The notes under the pieces are model-generated. The model had not been told where the DNA came from. It made no database searches and saw only the letters and a list, made by a program, of their open reading frames with translations. Below, piece after piece: positions 30,766 to 39,143 of a stretch of DNA of 64,000 nt. Position 1 is the stretch's first letter. The number at the start of each line of letters is the position of its first letter. The position numbers and the translations under genes were made by a program. The DNA comes from Promicromonospora sukumoe 327MFSha3.1 (lineage in GTDB: Bacteria > Actinomycetota > Actinomycetes > Actinomycetales > Cellulomonadaceae): NCBI RefSeq assembly GCF_000385135.1, contig NZ_ARQM01000010.1, positions 1,116,001-1,180,000 of the forward strand. Direction: 5' to 3'.

Positions 30766-31691
30766 ACCTGGATCGTGGCTCGGATCTCGTCGGCAAGTGC
30801 CTGGTTGCCCGCGGCGATGAACTTTCGTCGTGTGCCCATGGTCGTGTTGATCTCGGGCAGGGTGTTGAGCCCGTTGTCGAGGGTGATGGGGTTGCCGTCG
30901 AGGTCGATGGTGACGCCGCCGGCGGCGTGCAGGATGTAGTGCCCGGGGGAGAGGTCCCACACGGCGAAGCCCTTGGCGATCTCCATAGTCGCGTCCGTGA
31001 AGCCGGCCGCGACGTGGCACAGGCTGATGGAGCCGAAGTCGACACCGATCCGTCCTCGTGCCTTCCCGTTCTCGCCCGGTGCGCTGAGCGCGTCGAGGAA
31101 CTGTTCCTGCTGCGCCAGGACGCGGAAGCGTGCGGTGGGCCGCATCAGGTAGTTGGTCACCAGCGCCTGCGAGAGGTGAGCGTTCGACGGGGAGTCGAGA
31201 GCGTGCCGGTCTCCGTCCGCGGTGATCAGAAATGCTCGGTCTGAACCATCGTGGTCCTGGAACGCGAGGTAGAGCTGCACGTGGTGGAAGATGTCGCCGA
31301 CGATTGCGATGACCGGTCGCCTCAAGGATCGTGAGTAGACCATCAGGTGCGTGTACCCATGGAGGGCGCGTACGGCTAGCTCGCTGGTGTCCAGCGGGTC
31401 GACAAGTACGCACAGGTCGGGGTCGGGATCGTTGCCGATGACCTGCGGGTCGTCTTCTTCCGAGGCGTAGATGAACGACGGGATTACCTCGGACAGCAGT
31501 TCCTTGTATCGCTGGTGCATCCACAGGTCGTAGTCGGACAGGAAGTTGTCCTCGTGCCGCAGGTTCTCGTTCTCGGCACGATGTCCGGTGAGTGCGGCCT
31601 GGACGAGCCTGGGGCGGATGTCGCTCATTGTGGCCTTGACGAGTTCGGCGATGGTCTCGGCCAGGTCGGGTGTGGGTGTCTCGCTGGTCAT
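30762..31691 (-). CDS. Inositol-monophosphatase-family protein
   Basis: A 309-residue protein with the IMPase/FBPase signature in modified form. The metal and phosphate motif is LVDPLDTSELAV (normally DPIDGT), with an upstream acidic site EDDPQVIG, and the C-terminal substrate motif is WDLSPGHYILHAAGG (normally WDxAAG). Hydrolysis of a sugar or inositol phosphate or a nucleotide is likely, with Mg2+. The divergence from housekeeping IMPases and its place in an island suggest an accessory role. ATG 31691 overlaps the stop of the broken GNAT gene upstream (ATGA), so the two were once coupled. Confidence 0.75.
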   Translation of the reverse strand: MTSETPTPDLAETIAELVKATMSDIRPRLVQAALTGHRAENENLRHEDNFLSDYDLWMHQRYKELLSEVIPSFIYASEEDDPQVIGNDPDPDLCVLVDPLDTSELAVRALHGYTHLMVYSRSLRRPVIAIVGDIFHHVQLYLAFQDHDGSDRAFLITADGDRHALDSPSNAHLSQALVTNYLMRPTARFRVLAQQEQFLDALSAPGENGKARGRIGVDFGSISLCHVAAGFTDATMEIAKGFAVWDLSPGHYILHAAGGVTIDLDGNPITLDNGLNTLPEINTTMGTRRKFIAAGNQALADEIRATIQV

Positions 31692-32257
31692 GCAGGGCGT
31701 CTCCAGTTCGCGGATAACGGCTGCCGGGTGGCGCGGATCATCGCGGTGAGAACAGGGCCATCCAGTGCGAGTTGCTGAGTGCTGGTCTCCTGATAGCCCC
31801 AGCGCTCGTACAACGCCTTGACCTTCCCACCACCAGCCAGGGAGGTCGCCAGGAAGAGACCTGCTTCTCAGGCCGACCGGCCAGCAGGTCATCGTGTGTG
31901 CGCCTCGCGACACCCGTTCCGCGCCACGGCACTCGGAGCATGATCTCTTTAAGCGCCATGGTCGACTTCTCACCTCGCTCCTCGGGCACGGGTGGATCTA
32001 TTCGCCGCCACCAGCGGTCGTCGGGCTGGAGGGTATTGACGTAGTCATATCCCACGGGTTCGTCGTCAGCGAAGGCGATCACTGTCTCCCACCCGGGTTC
32101 GTCGCCGTGTCGGGCCAGTCGTTCGCCGAACCGTTCCAACGAGTGGTGTGGTAGGTGGAGCTTGTTCCCACGCATGTCGGCATAGGATCTCGATCAGATA
32201 GTTCCACATCCTGTCGAGGTCGGTGAATTGGCGCAGCTCGATACCGTCATCGATCAC
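31688..32257 (-). pseudogene. GNAT acetyltransferase broken by two frameshifts
   Basis: A good start (GGAGGA then GTG 32257) opens VIDDGIELRQFTDLDRMWNYLIEIL. The frame must then shift near 32180 to continue ADMRGNKLHLPHHSLERFGERLARHG ... ALKEIMLRVPWRGTGVARRTHDDLL, the GNAT acetyl-CoA region. A second shift near 31850 is needed to read LAGGGKVKALYERWGYQETS and a proper C-terminus ending at TGA 31688, where it overlaps the IMPase start. All three pieces align to one GNAT protein of about 190 residues. Sequencing error cannot be excluded, but two shifts suggest decay. Confidence 0.75.
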
Positions 32258-33064
32258 TGACTCCTCCGAGCGTCGGAGATGTACTGGTCCCAGGTGCGGG
32301 TATGTGGGCCGGCTGCGGCCGTGAGGGCGTTGCCGAAGTTCCGCAGCATGCGGTAGTTCGCGGATCTTGGCCACTTGGGTCGGCCCGGATGGACATGGCC
32401 GTTGCGATCGCTGGTTCCAGCTCTCTTCTGCCCCAGCTGCGTGCGGGCCAGGCGGGAGACCAGGCATCAGCGCCATGAGTCCGTCATGCCCGTAACAGTG
32501 GTGGGGGGCCTCTTCCATGGCCCGGGAGGTTCATCAAAGGACCGCGCGTAAGGACCACGCCGCCGCCGGTGCCCGGTAGTAGCGATACAGGCGACGAGCA
32601 ATGACAGCGACGCACGGGTAAGCGACAGACGCGCACCCGCGACTGGCACGGCTGCGTGACGCGGGCAGGCGTGAAGCCGGACGGCGTGTCCCGCGGACAC
32701 CACGACGGAGGCCGCACACCTAATGCACAAGCCGTGAGCGGTTCCGTCCGCGCGAACTTTGAGGTGGGCGCTCCTTCTTGATCTTCCCTGTTGAGCATGT
32801 CGGAGAGTTCGCGATCTGTTTCGGCGTGAGTTCTGTGATTCGAAGGGCTTTAGCCGTTCTGTTTCGAGGTGGAGTCGGAGGAACTGCAGAATTCCAAGCG
32901 CTCTCGGTGCCCAACCAAGCCGCTGGACACCGCCAGAAACACCGTCCCACCTGCAGGAGAACCCGACGCACTGACTCGATCTGTCCCACACCACTGAACA
33001 GCGATCATTGGCTCCTAACACCAATGCGCGGCTGCCTGCCGATCAACAAACGAGCACCCACGTA
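32258..33064. other. Gene-free stretch inside the tRNA-Val island
   Basis: About 800 bp without a convincing gene on either strand: the open frames are short, overlap one another and lack ribosome sites. Composition becomes AT-richer from about 32760 towards the GIY-YIG-like gene. I see no tRNA, integrase fragment or insertion-sequence end. It may be decayed cargo or a long upstream region. Confidence 0.5.
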
Positions 33065-34147
33065 ATGTACTATTTCCTGTGCAGCGACCGCCACGGCAAC
33101 GCAGCCGATCGAAGGAGTTTTGTGACTGGCACACTCATGGTTTCGACAGAGGCAGTTCACACGTACCAACGCCGATTTTCCACGAGCACCCTAGCCCTCG
33201 CAGTCGGCGCAGCTAATCTCTATATAGTTACCCGACGGCCGAGGACTAGAATCGTTGATTACTCAAACAAGGTAGCAACATTTTCTATAGGAAACGACGA
33301 CTCCACTATGGTCGATGCGCGGCTTCCATCCGAGATTTACAAATTCTCCGCCGACCCAAGTGGCCAGTACTTCAAGTTCCATATCGAGAGCAAGTTTGCT
33401 CACGGCGAATCCTGGGCTCTCGCAACGCTGCTATCAAATGCCCATCCAATTTTTTCGCGGCACGAGGTTCTCTACATCGGAAAGGCGGAAGATGTCGGGG
33501 CGAGGCTCAAGAGGCATAGCACGCTACAGCAAATTTACGAGGATCACGCGACCACCGAATGGGACATATTCGTTACACCGCTCATCATCTCAGCAACCGA
33601 ATTCGTGAACGCTGATCACATCGAGAATCCTTCGGTGGCAAATCCGCAGCACGGGTTTCTTGAAGAGTTCTTCGAGTGGTTCGGAAAGCGCAATGGGGGG
33701 CGTGCCACAAATGGAACTATCAACCTCGCCGAACATGCCATGATTAGCTATTTCAGGCCGAAGTATAACAACCTTCTGAAAGTATGGAGCGGTCAGCGGA
33801 AATCTCCGGAAATGGAGTTTTTGTGGAGGGTCGGGTTTCGTCTTGCAACATTCCGCGTTCAGGGCGCTTTCGAGCTCGCTCGATTCGAAACGACGAGTAC
33901 CAGAGCGTTGAGGAGTCATTCCATAGCCTGCGAGATCCCGGATAATCCGCGCGAATCTGGTTTCGGCGCAATGCATATTGAAGAGATTCCTCACTCGGGA
34001 GATGACTACTTCTACCAAGTTATGGCCAACATGGCCCAGGGGGTCGACGACTTTAATGAGCAAAGCTCCCCGTCTCTCACGGTATTCGGCGATCCCCCTG
34101 CCCTCGCCACCCCGCCGGATATCATTCCTTGGCTTAATGAAGAGTGA
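33065..34147 (+). CDS. GIY-YIG-like protein, AT-rich, probably acquired
   Basis: A 360-residue protein from ATG 33065; GTG 33122, with AAGGAG four bases upstream, is an equally good start (341 residues). The central segment matches a GIY-YIG nuclease core: VLYIGKAEDVGARLKRH (YIG at about residues 137-139, catalytic-type Arg 147 and His 151) and, about 75 residues later, INLAEHAMISYFRPKYNN, in which Glu 223 would bind the metal. A first GIY strand is not clear. N- and C-terminal regions (about 125 and 125 residues) match nothing I know. Codon use is much more AT-rich than any neighbour, so it is a recent arrival; an anti-phage or mobile-element nuclease is a guess. Confidence 0.7.
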   Translation: MYYFLCSDRHGNAADRRSFVTGTLMVSTEAVHTYQRRFSTSTLALAVGAANLYIVTRRPRTRIVDYSNKVATFSIGNDDSTMVDARLPSEIYKFSADPSGQYFKFHIESKFAHGESWALATLLSNAHPIFSRHEVLYIGKAEDVGARLKRHSTLQQIYEDHATTEWDIFVTPLIISATEFVNADHIENPSVANPQHGFLEEFFEWFGKRNGGRATNGTINLAEHAMISYFRPKYNNLLKVWSGQRKSPEMEFLWRVGFRLATFRVQGAFELARFETTSTRALRSHSIACEIPDNPRESGFGAMHIEEIPHSGDDYFYQVMANMAQGVDDFNEQSSPSLTVFGDPPALATPPDIIPWLNEE

Positions 34148-34649
34148 CGCGAAGAAGCTCGATCGACCCAGTCAAACGGTCGATCTGTCCACTCTCGCGG
34201 CTGCATGACCGATCGGTGGTGTCGCCCGCAGGTGTACGAGCACGGCCACCCATCGGCACTTCCCCCAGGTTCCGGGCTTGGCGCTTCGTGGTCGCTTGCA
34301 GTGCCCCGGCGATCGGTGCTGCACGATAGGCTGTCGTGAAAGTTCGAATGTGTCATCGGGCGGCGTGGTGGCCAATCCCAGTCCCACTGGGGTCCCATAC
34401 GCAGCAGTATCGCCCACGCGTAGGAAAGGCCCCCGGGCCGGCGGAGACGCCGGACCGGGGGCCTTTCGCTATGTCCGATACCGCCCTGCGTCTCACCGAG
34501 GAGCGGGTTAAATTCGGCGAGGAAGTGCTGCAAGTCGAACTACGTCAGGTTGAGCAGGACCGTGCCGACCGGACGGACGACGCCGAGGGCGCGCGGTCGC
34601 GCTCCTCGCGGAACAAGCCGCCGGCCGGCCTCAACACTGAGAGGTCGCC
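34148..34649. other. Right end of the island and leader of protease A
   Basis: No supported gene. It contains the right direct repeat (34405-34469). After it, an open frame from ATG 34471 (60 codons, first residues MSDTALRLTEERVKFGEEV) runs to a TGA overlapping the protease start; it has no ribosome site and may be a gene remnant or a small leader gene. Confidence 0.5.
34405..34469 (+). repeat. att-like direct repeat, right copy
   Basis: Exact 65-bp copy of 30263-30327: the last 12 bases of tRNA-Val(GAC) and its terminator, with no tRNA body in front. This is what a remnant attachment site at the far end of an integrated element looks like. Confidence 0.9.
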
Positions 34650-35546
34650 ATGAACACACGTCCCACCGCATCCCGCCCCGTCGCCACGCGGCGGATACGT
34701 ATAGCTGCTCTCGCCATGGTCCTCGGACTCCTGGCACCGGCCACGGCCGCGCCCGCGCAGGCCGTGGGCTCCGACGAGCCGACCGACGCCGAGCTGGCGG
34801 AGCTGAACGAGGCCATCGGGGAGTCCGAGGTGGAGGGCGTCGCCTGGTACACCGACAAGACCGCCGGCGAGGTGGTGGTGTTGGCGGACTCCACGGTCAC
34901 CGGTGCGGAGCGCAACGACGTGCGCAGGGCGGCCGGCGACCAGATCGGCGAGCTGAACCTTCAGCGGACGGAAGGCGAGTTCAGACCGGTGCGTCGGTCG
35001 GCCGGCCCGGGAACAGCCATCCACGGCTCGGGTATCCGGTGCTCCCTCGGCTTCAACGTCCGTCGGGGCCGGAGTCTCTATCTCATCACCGCCGGGCACT
35101 GCGGCAACGAGGCGGCCTCCTGGCGAGTCACTCTGAGATACCCCCACAAGATCGGCCCCACCGTCAGGTCCCGGTTCCCGGGCGGCGACTACGCGCTCGT
35201 CCGCTACGACAGCCGGTCCCTGGTCCGGCCCAGCGGGTTCGTGCCAGGGACCGCCTATGTCGGCCGGAAGGCGACCCGTGTCGGCTCCACGACCGGCAAG
35301 CACTCGGGAGTCGTCACCGCCGTCGGCGTGACCGTCCGGTACGGGGGCGGCGCCTTGGTGCGAGACCTGATCCAGACCAACATCTGCGCCGAGCCGGGCG
35401 ACTCCGGCGGGGCGTTGTCCAGCGGCCGGCATGCCCTCGGCATCACGTCCGGCTCCGCCGGCGGCAAGTGCCCCGCCCACGGGATCTCGCTGTACCAGCC
35501 CATCAAGCCGGTGCTCGCCGCGTACGGGGTGCAGTTCTACCGGTGA
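34650..35546 (+). CDS. Secreted streptogrisin-like serine protease A
   Basis: A 298-residue preproprotease of family S1 (alpha-lytic/streptogrisin type). The signal peptide (RRIRIAALAMVLGLLAPATAAPAQA) is followed by a short propeptide (to about residue 115, with EGVAWYTDKTAGEVVVLAD as in the alpha-lytic prosegment), then the protease. The triad is visible: His 150 in TAGHCGN, Asp 180 in GGDYALVRYD and Ser 252 in EPGDSGGAL. Cys pairs flank His and Ser. It acts outside the cell. ATG 34650 follows GAGAGG. It is about 45-50 percent similar by eye to protease B at 37739. Its stop overlaps the MBL gene's stop region by ten bases. Confidence 0.9.
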   Translation: MNTRPTASRPVATRRIRIAALAMVLGLLAPATAAPAQAVGSDEPTDAELAELNEAIGESEVEGVAWYTDKTAGEVVVLADSTVTGAERNDVRRAAGDQIGELNLQRTEGEFRPVRRSAGPGTAIHGSGIRCSLGFNVRRGRSLYLITAGHCGNEAASWRVTLRYPHKIGPTVRSRFPGGDYALVRYDSRSLVRPSGFVPGTAYVGRKATRVGSTTGKHSGVVTAVGVTVRYGGGALVRDLIQTNICAEPGDSGGALSSGRHALGITSGSAGGKCPAHGISLYQPIKPVLAAYGVQFYR

Positions 35547-36364
35547 CGCTCGTTCCACCGCGCCAGACCCGCCGCCTGCCCCTCGTGGATGGCGCCCACC
35601 CATTCCCAGCCGGGCTCGGCCGTGTCGATGCGCGGGTCGGCGGGAGTCCGGCCGTCCCGCAGGGCGTACAGGTACGCGCGGTCCAGGTCGATCCGGGCGC
35701 GCACCCGGTCCGCCCCGGCGACGGCGGACCCGTGCCCCGGCACGAGCACGCCGACGTCGCCCGCGACGTCCTCCAGGGCCCGTAACCCCGTGAGGTACTC
35801 CTCGACGGGGTCGTTCTCGTCGGTGAAGTCGCCGAGCATCGGCACGAAGACGTCGGACAGCATGTCGCCGGCGGCCAGGACGCCGCTGCCCTCGACCAGC
35901 AGCGCCGCGTGGCCGGGGGAGTGCGCCGGGTGCTCGGCGACCCGTACGTCCGGGCCGTCCCAGGGGATCCGGGCGGTCCCGGCGGGCAGCCCGGTGAGCA
36001 GGCCGAACAGGTCCAGCGGCACGTCGTCGGCGATCTCGGGCGGCAGCCCCTCGGTGACCCGGGACCGCCAGTCAGCGCTCGATCGGAGGTCCCGCATGTC
36101 GGCCGCGCAGCGGGCGGTGCCGTAGCGCGGGGCCTCGCCCAGGTCGGTGTGCCAGAGCACGTGGTCCCAGTCGGGGTGCGTCGAGAAGCCCGCGACGACG
36201 GGCAGGCCCAGCTCGCTCAGGTCGTTCGCGAGGCAGGCCAGCTCGGCCCCCGTGATCCCGGCGTCGACGACCAGTACGCCGTCCTGGCCCCGCACGACGA
36301 CGGTGTTGTTCCGGAGCAGCTCGCTCTGGTGGACCAGTACGTCGTCCGCTACCTGCGTCAGCAT
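35537..36364 (-). CDS. MBL-fold metallo-hydrolase
   Basis: A 275-residue metallo-beta-lactamase-fold hydrolase. The zinc motif appears as THPDWDHVLWH (variant of HxHxDH with Pro-Asp in place of the first pair), followed by AEHPAHSPGHAALLVEGSGVLAAGDMLSD (third His and bridging Asp) and VLVPGHGS with the last His. The first His of the canonical motif is present but its spacing partner is Asp, so activity may differ. The gene is monocistronic and convergent with protease A, with a ten-base tail overlap. Substrate unknown. Confidence 0.82.
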   Translation of the reverse strand: MLTQVADDVLVHQSELLRNNTVVVRGQDGVLVVDAGITGAELACLANDLSELGLPVVAGFSTHPDWDHVLWHTDLGEAPRYGTARCAADMRDLRSSADWRSRVTEGLPPEIADDVPLDLFGLLTGLPAGTARIPWDGPDVRVAEHPAHSPGHAALLVEGSGVLAAGDMLSDVFVPMLGDFTDENDPVEEYLTGLRALEDVAGDVGVLVPGHGSAVAGADRVRARIDLDRAYLYALRDGRTPADPRIDTAEPGWEWVGAIHEGQAAGLARWNERHR

Positions 36365-36395
36365 GACGTCTCCTCCCGTCCGACCTCGTCCGGCC

Positions 36396-36962
36396 TCAGC
36401 TGCCGTCCCCGGGCGGGCCGTCGAGCACGGTGGGCGTGTACTCCAGGAGCTGCAGCCGGCCGTCGAACATCCGGCTGTCGACGAGCTCCAGGGCGACGTC
36501 GGGGTAGGCGTCGAAGATGCGTTCCCGGCCGCTGGCGCCCGTGATGACCGGGAACAGGACCACCCGGAAGCTGTCCACGAGACCCGCCTCGAGCAGCGAC
36601 CGGCACAGGCTCAGGCTGCCGAGCGTGCGCAGGGGGCGGTCGGAGGTCTCCTTGAGCTTGCGCACCGCCTCGACGGCGTCCCCGGTGACCAGCTCCGTGT
36701 TGGCCCACGACAGCGGCGTCTGCAGGGTGGAGGAGAACACCACCTTGGGCATGTCGGCCATCGGGTCCTCGGGCGCCTCGGCCATCATCCCGTGCATCAG
36801 CCGGTACGTGTTCGCACCCATCAGGGTGGTGTGCTGGTTCTCGCCGTCCTCTCCGAGAAAGGCCAGGTACTCCGGCCCCTCCAGGCCCCAGAACCCCGGC
36901 CAGCCCTCGGCGGCCGCGTAGCCGTCCAGCGAGATGATGAAGTCCACCATGAGCTTCTGCAT
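36396..36962 (-). CDS. RibD C-terminal / dihydrofolate-reductase-like protein
   Basis: A 188-residue protein, third paralogue in the window. Family landmarks: VDFIISLDGYAAAEGWPG at the start, TTLMGANTYRLMHG, PKVVFSSTLQTPLSWANTELV, and TLGSLSLCRSLLEAGLVDSFRVVLFPVITG. It is probably an NADPH-dependent reductase of unknown substrate. It lies 31 bases upstream of the MBL gene on the same strand and may share its promoter. Confidence 0.85.
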   Translation of the reverse strand: MQKLMVDFIISLDGYAAAEGWPGFWGLEGPEYLAFLGEDGENQHTTLMGANTYRLMHGMMAEAPEDPMADMPKVVFSSTLQTPLSWANTELVTGDAVEAVRKLKETSDRPLRTLGSLSLCRSLLEAGLVDSFRVVLFPVITGASGRERIFDAYPDVALELVDSRMFDGRLQLLEYTPTVLDGPPGDGS

Positions 36963-37064
36963 CGGTCTCTCCTCGGTTCGATGTGTGCCCGTGGTGACCG
37001 GCCGTGCGCGAGAAACTCATCGGCGGACGGCGGGCCGGGGTGCGGCCCGCCGTCCGGGACGCGA

Positions 37065-37475
37065 CTACTGCGTCGTGTAGTGCTCGATGCTCATCACCAG
37101 GATCACGCGGTCCGCGCTGTCGGCGGGCGGCTGCTGCTCGGCGTTGCCGTACCGCTTGCCCAGGTGCACGTAGAAGTCGCCCGTCGGGTCCGGGACCACC
37201 TCCACGAGCTTGCCGCGCACCTCGATGTAATTGAAGGCGTTCTCGTCGTTGAGGATCGTGAGGCTCATCGACGGGTTGTGCTGCAGGTTGCGGTACTTGG
37301 CGCGGTAGGTGGTGTGCGTGAACCGCAGGTTCTCGCCGTCGAAGTCGAACCACATCGGGTTCACCTGGACGGTCTCGTCGGGCCGGATGGTGCCGAGGAA
37401 CGCGTAGTTCGGCTTCTCGAGCAGGTGGAGGAGGTTGGCGGGGATGACGTCGGAAGCACTCATGCCGCCGAACAT
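37065..37475 (-). CDS. PPOX-class flavin/F420-dependent enzyme
   Basis: A 136-residue split-barrel protein of the pyridoxamine-phosphate-oxidase-like class, often F420-dependent in actinobacteria. Key segments: LLEKPNYAFLGTIRPDETVQVNPMWFDFDGENLRFTHTTYRAKYRNLQHNPSMSLTI (typical TLRPDG-x-V-x-P-x-W and K-x-R-N pattern), then NYIEVRGKLVEVVPDP. ATG 37475 has AGGAGG four bases ahead; ATG 37463 is an alternative. Substrate unknown. Confidence 0.85.
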   Translation of the reverse strand: MFGGMSASDVIPANLLHLLEKPNYAFLGTIRPDETVQVNPMWFDFDGENLRFTHTTYRAKYRNLQHNPSMSLTILNDENAFNYIEVRGKLVEVVPDPTGDFYVHLGKRYGNAEQQPPADSADRVILVMSIEHYTTQ

Positions 37476-37738
37476 AACCCCTCCTGCCCCTGCCCGGGGT
37501 TATGAGGCGAAAAGAAGCCTGAGTGCGAGGTTTAACCCTGTCGATCCATGAATATGCAGGGTGAAAGAGCTTCGTCAGCCCCGATTTCGTTACCAGCCGG
37601 TTACAACTGGTTCGGAGCCTTGTGGGGTGAATTGTCCAGCAGTAATACTCGGCGGCCAGCGAGACGGCAGGCGACGGCGCCCCGTTCCTGCCGAGCAGGG
37701 CACGCAGCCAGCGTGCCCACAACCCAGGAGGATGTGCC

Positions 37739-38617
37739 ATGAGGTTCACTCGCACCACGATCCGCCCCGGTTCGGCCAGCAAGGCCCGTCTCATCGCGCT
37801 CGCGGCGGGGCTCGGACTCGCCACGTCCACGCTCGCGGGGCCGGCGGCCGTCGCCGCGCCCGACCGGCCCACCGTGGCCGAGCTCGCCACCGTGCACGCC
37901 GCGGTCGGCGAGGCCGACGTCGACGGCGTCGCCTGGTACACCGACACGGCCACCGGCAAGGTGGTCGTCACCGCCGACTCGACCGTCTCCGCGGCCGAGC
38001 TCGCCCAGGTCCGCGCGGCTGCCGGCGCCGACGAGGACGCCCTGACCGTCAAGCGCACCGCCGGCGTCTTCAAGCCGCTGCTGGGCTCCGGCGACGCGAT
38101 CTACGGCTCGGGGTACCGCTGCTCCGTGGGCTTCAACGTCCGCAGCGGCAGCCAGTACTACCTGATCACCGCCGGGCACTGCGGCAACTCGGTGCCCACC
38201 TGGTACACGAACTCGGCGCAGACCACCCTGGTCGGCGCCACCGTGGGCTCCAGCTTCCCCGGCAACGACTACGCGATCGTCCGGTACGACAACACGTCGC
38301 TGAGCCACCCCGGCGGCTACTCCGCGGGCAACGCCTACGTGGGCCAGCGGGTCACGCGCGACGGCTCCACGACCGGGGTGCACTCCGGCACCGTCACCGC
38401 CCTGAACGTGTCCGTGCGGTACGCAGAGGGCGTCGTGTCGGGCATGATCCAGACGAACGTCTGCGCCGAGCCGGGCGACTCCGGCGGCGCGCTGTACAGC
38501 GGGTCGACGGCCCTCGGCATCACGTCCGGCGGCAGCGGCAACTGCACCTCGGGCGGCACCACGTTCTTCCAGCCGGTGACCGAGGCGCTCAGCGCGTACG
38601 GCGTCTCGATCTACTGA
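37739..38617 (+). CDS. Secreted streptogrisin-like serine protease B
   Basis: A 292-residue S1 preproprotease, paralogue of protease A. Signal peptide ([26 protein letters not shown]), short prosegment ([22 protein letters not shown]), and triad His 147 (TAGHCGN), Asp 177 ([10 protein letters not shown]) and Ser 248 (EPGDSGGAL). ATG 37739 follows AGGAGGA with ideal spacing. It stands alone, and 190 bp after its stop is tRNA cluster 2, mirroring protease A, which lies beyond tRNA cluster 1 and its island. Confidence 0.92.
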   Translation: MRFTRTTIRPGSASKARLIALAAGLGLATSTLAGPAAVAAPDRPTVAELATVHAAVGEADVDGVAWYTDTATGKVVVTADSTVSAAELAQVRAAAGADEDALTVKRTAGVFKPLLGSGDAIYGSGYRCSVGFNVRSGSQYYLITAGHCGNSVPTWYTNSAQTTLVGATVGSSFPGNDYAIVRYDNTSLSHPGGYSAGNAYVGQRVTRDGSTTGVHSGTVTALNVSVRYAEGVVSGMIQTNVCAEPGDSGGALYSGSTALGITSGGSGNCTSGGTTFFQPVTEALSAYGVSIY

Positions 38618-38728
38618 CACGCACCCGTTCCTGACCTGCGCGGGCGGCGTCGCCGGGCCATCCCGGCGCCGCCGTCCGCGTCCCGCGGCGGCCAGAACGC
38701 GCGCCCGCAGGTGGCGCGCTCATTTCGA

Positions 38729-38759
38729 TTGGACCGGCACGCCGTTTGTGAACTACTCT
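38729..38759 (+). promoter_or_regulatory. Promoter of tRNA cluster 2
   Basis: TTGGAC (38729-38734), 19 bases, TACTCT (38754-38759), same layout and CGATTGGAC context as the promoter of cluster 1. Confidence 0.6.
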
Positions 38760-38807
38760 TCCGGAGCGTCACCACGCCAGGCCCGCAGGGTTCTGGATGG
38801 TCATAGC

Positions 38808-38879
38808 GCGGATGTAGCTCAGTGGTAGAGCATCACCTTGCCAAGGTGAGGGTCGCGGGTTCAAGTCCCGTCATCCGCT
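38808..38879 (+). tRNA. tRNA-Gly(GCC), cluster 2
   Basis: Identical in all 72 bases to the copy at 29985; cloverleaf with anticodon GCC and discriminator T. Confidence 0.94.
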
Positions 38880-38904
38880 CGATACCCGCTTTGGTGGGGA
38901 GCAC

Positions 38905-38975
38905 GGTGGGTTGGCCGAGAGGCGAGGCAGCGGCCTGCAAAGCCGTACACACGGGTTCGAATCCCGTACCCACCT
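38905..38975 (+). tRNA. tRNA-Cys(GCA), cluster 2
   Basis: 71 nt, anticodon GCA, acceptor GGTGGGT/ACCCACC. One base differs from the copy at 30121. Confidence 0.92.
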
Positions 38976-38976
38976 C

Positions 38977-39048
38977 GGGCGATTGGCGCAGCGGTAGCGC
39001 GCTTCCCTGACACGGAAGAGGTCACTGGTTCGATCCCAGTATCGCCCA
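38977..39048 (+). tRNA. tRNA-Val(GAC), cluster 2
   Basis: 72 nt, anticodon GAC, same sequence as 30203-30274. Only one base separates it from tRNA-Cys, against 11 in cluster 1. Confidence 0.93.
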
Positions 39049-39053
39049 CCAGC

Positions 39054-39081
39054 AAGGCCCCGGACCTCGGTCCGGGGCCTT
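39054..39081 (+). terminator. Terminator of tRNA cluster 2
   Basis: AAGGCCCCGGAC (39054-39065), loop CTCG, GTCCGGGGCCTT (39070-39081), then TCTCG. Its sequence differs from that of cluster 1, so only cluster 1 matches the island's att-like repeat. Confidence 0.85.
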
Positions 39082-39143
39082 TCTCGTGCCCGACGACGAC
39101 ACCCGGGCCACCCCGGACGACGGCGTCCGCTCAGCCGACGAGT

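Noticed and set aside
32258-33064. Several 60-185 codon frames in the island gap
   Set aside because: They overlap one another on both strands, lack ribosome sites and show no domain; none was supported.
34405-34469. A second tRNA-Val gene at the island's right end
   Set aside because: Only the last 12 bases of the tRNA and its terminator are present; there is no acceptor 5' strand, D-arm or anticodon.
30263-34469. A serine or tyrosine integrase for the island
   Set aside because: I looked for the R-H-R-Y and the serine recombinase core patterns in all open frames between the repeats and saw none.
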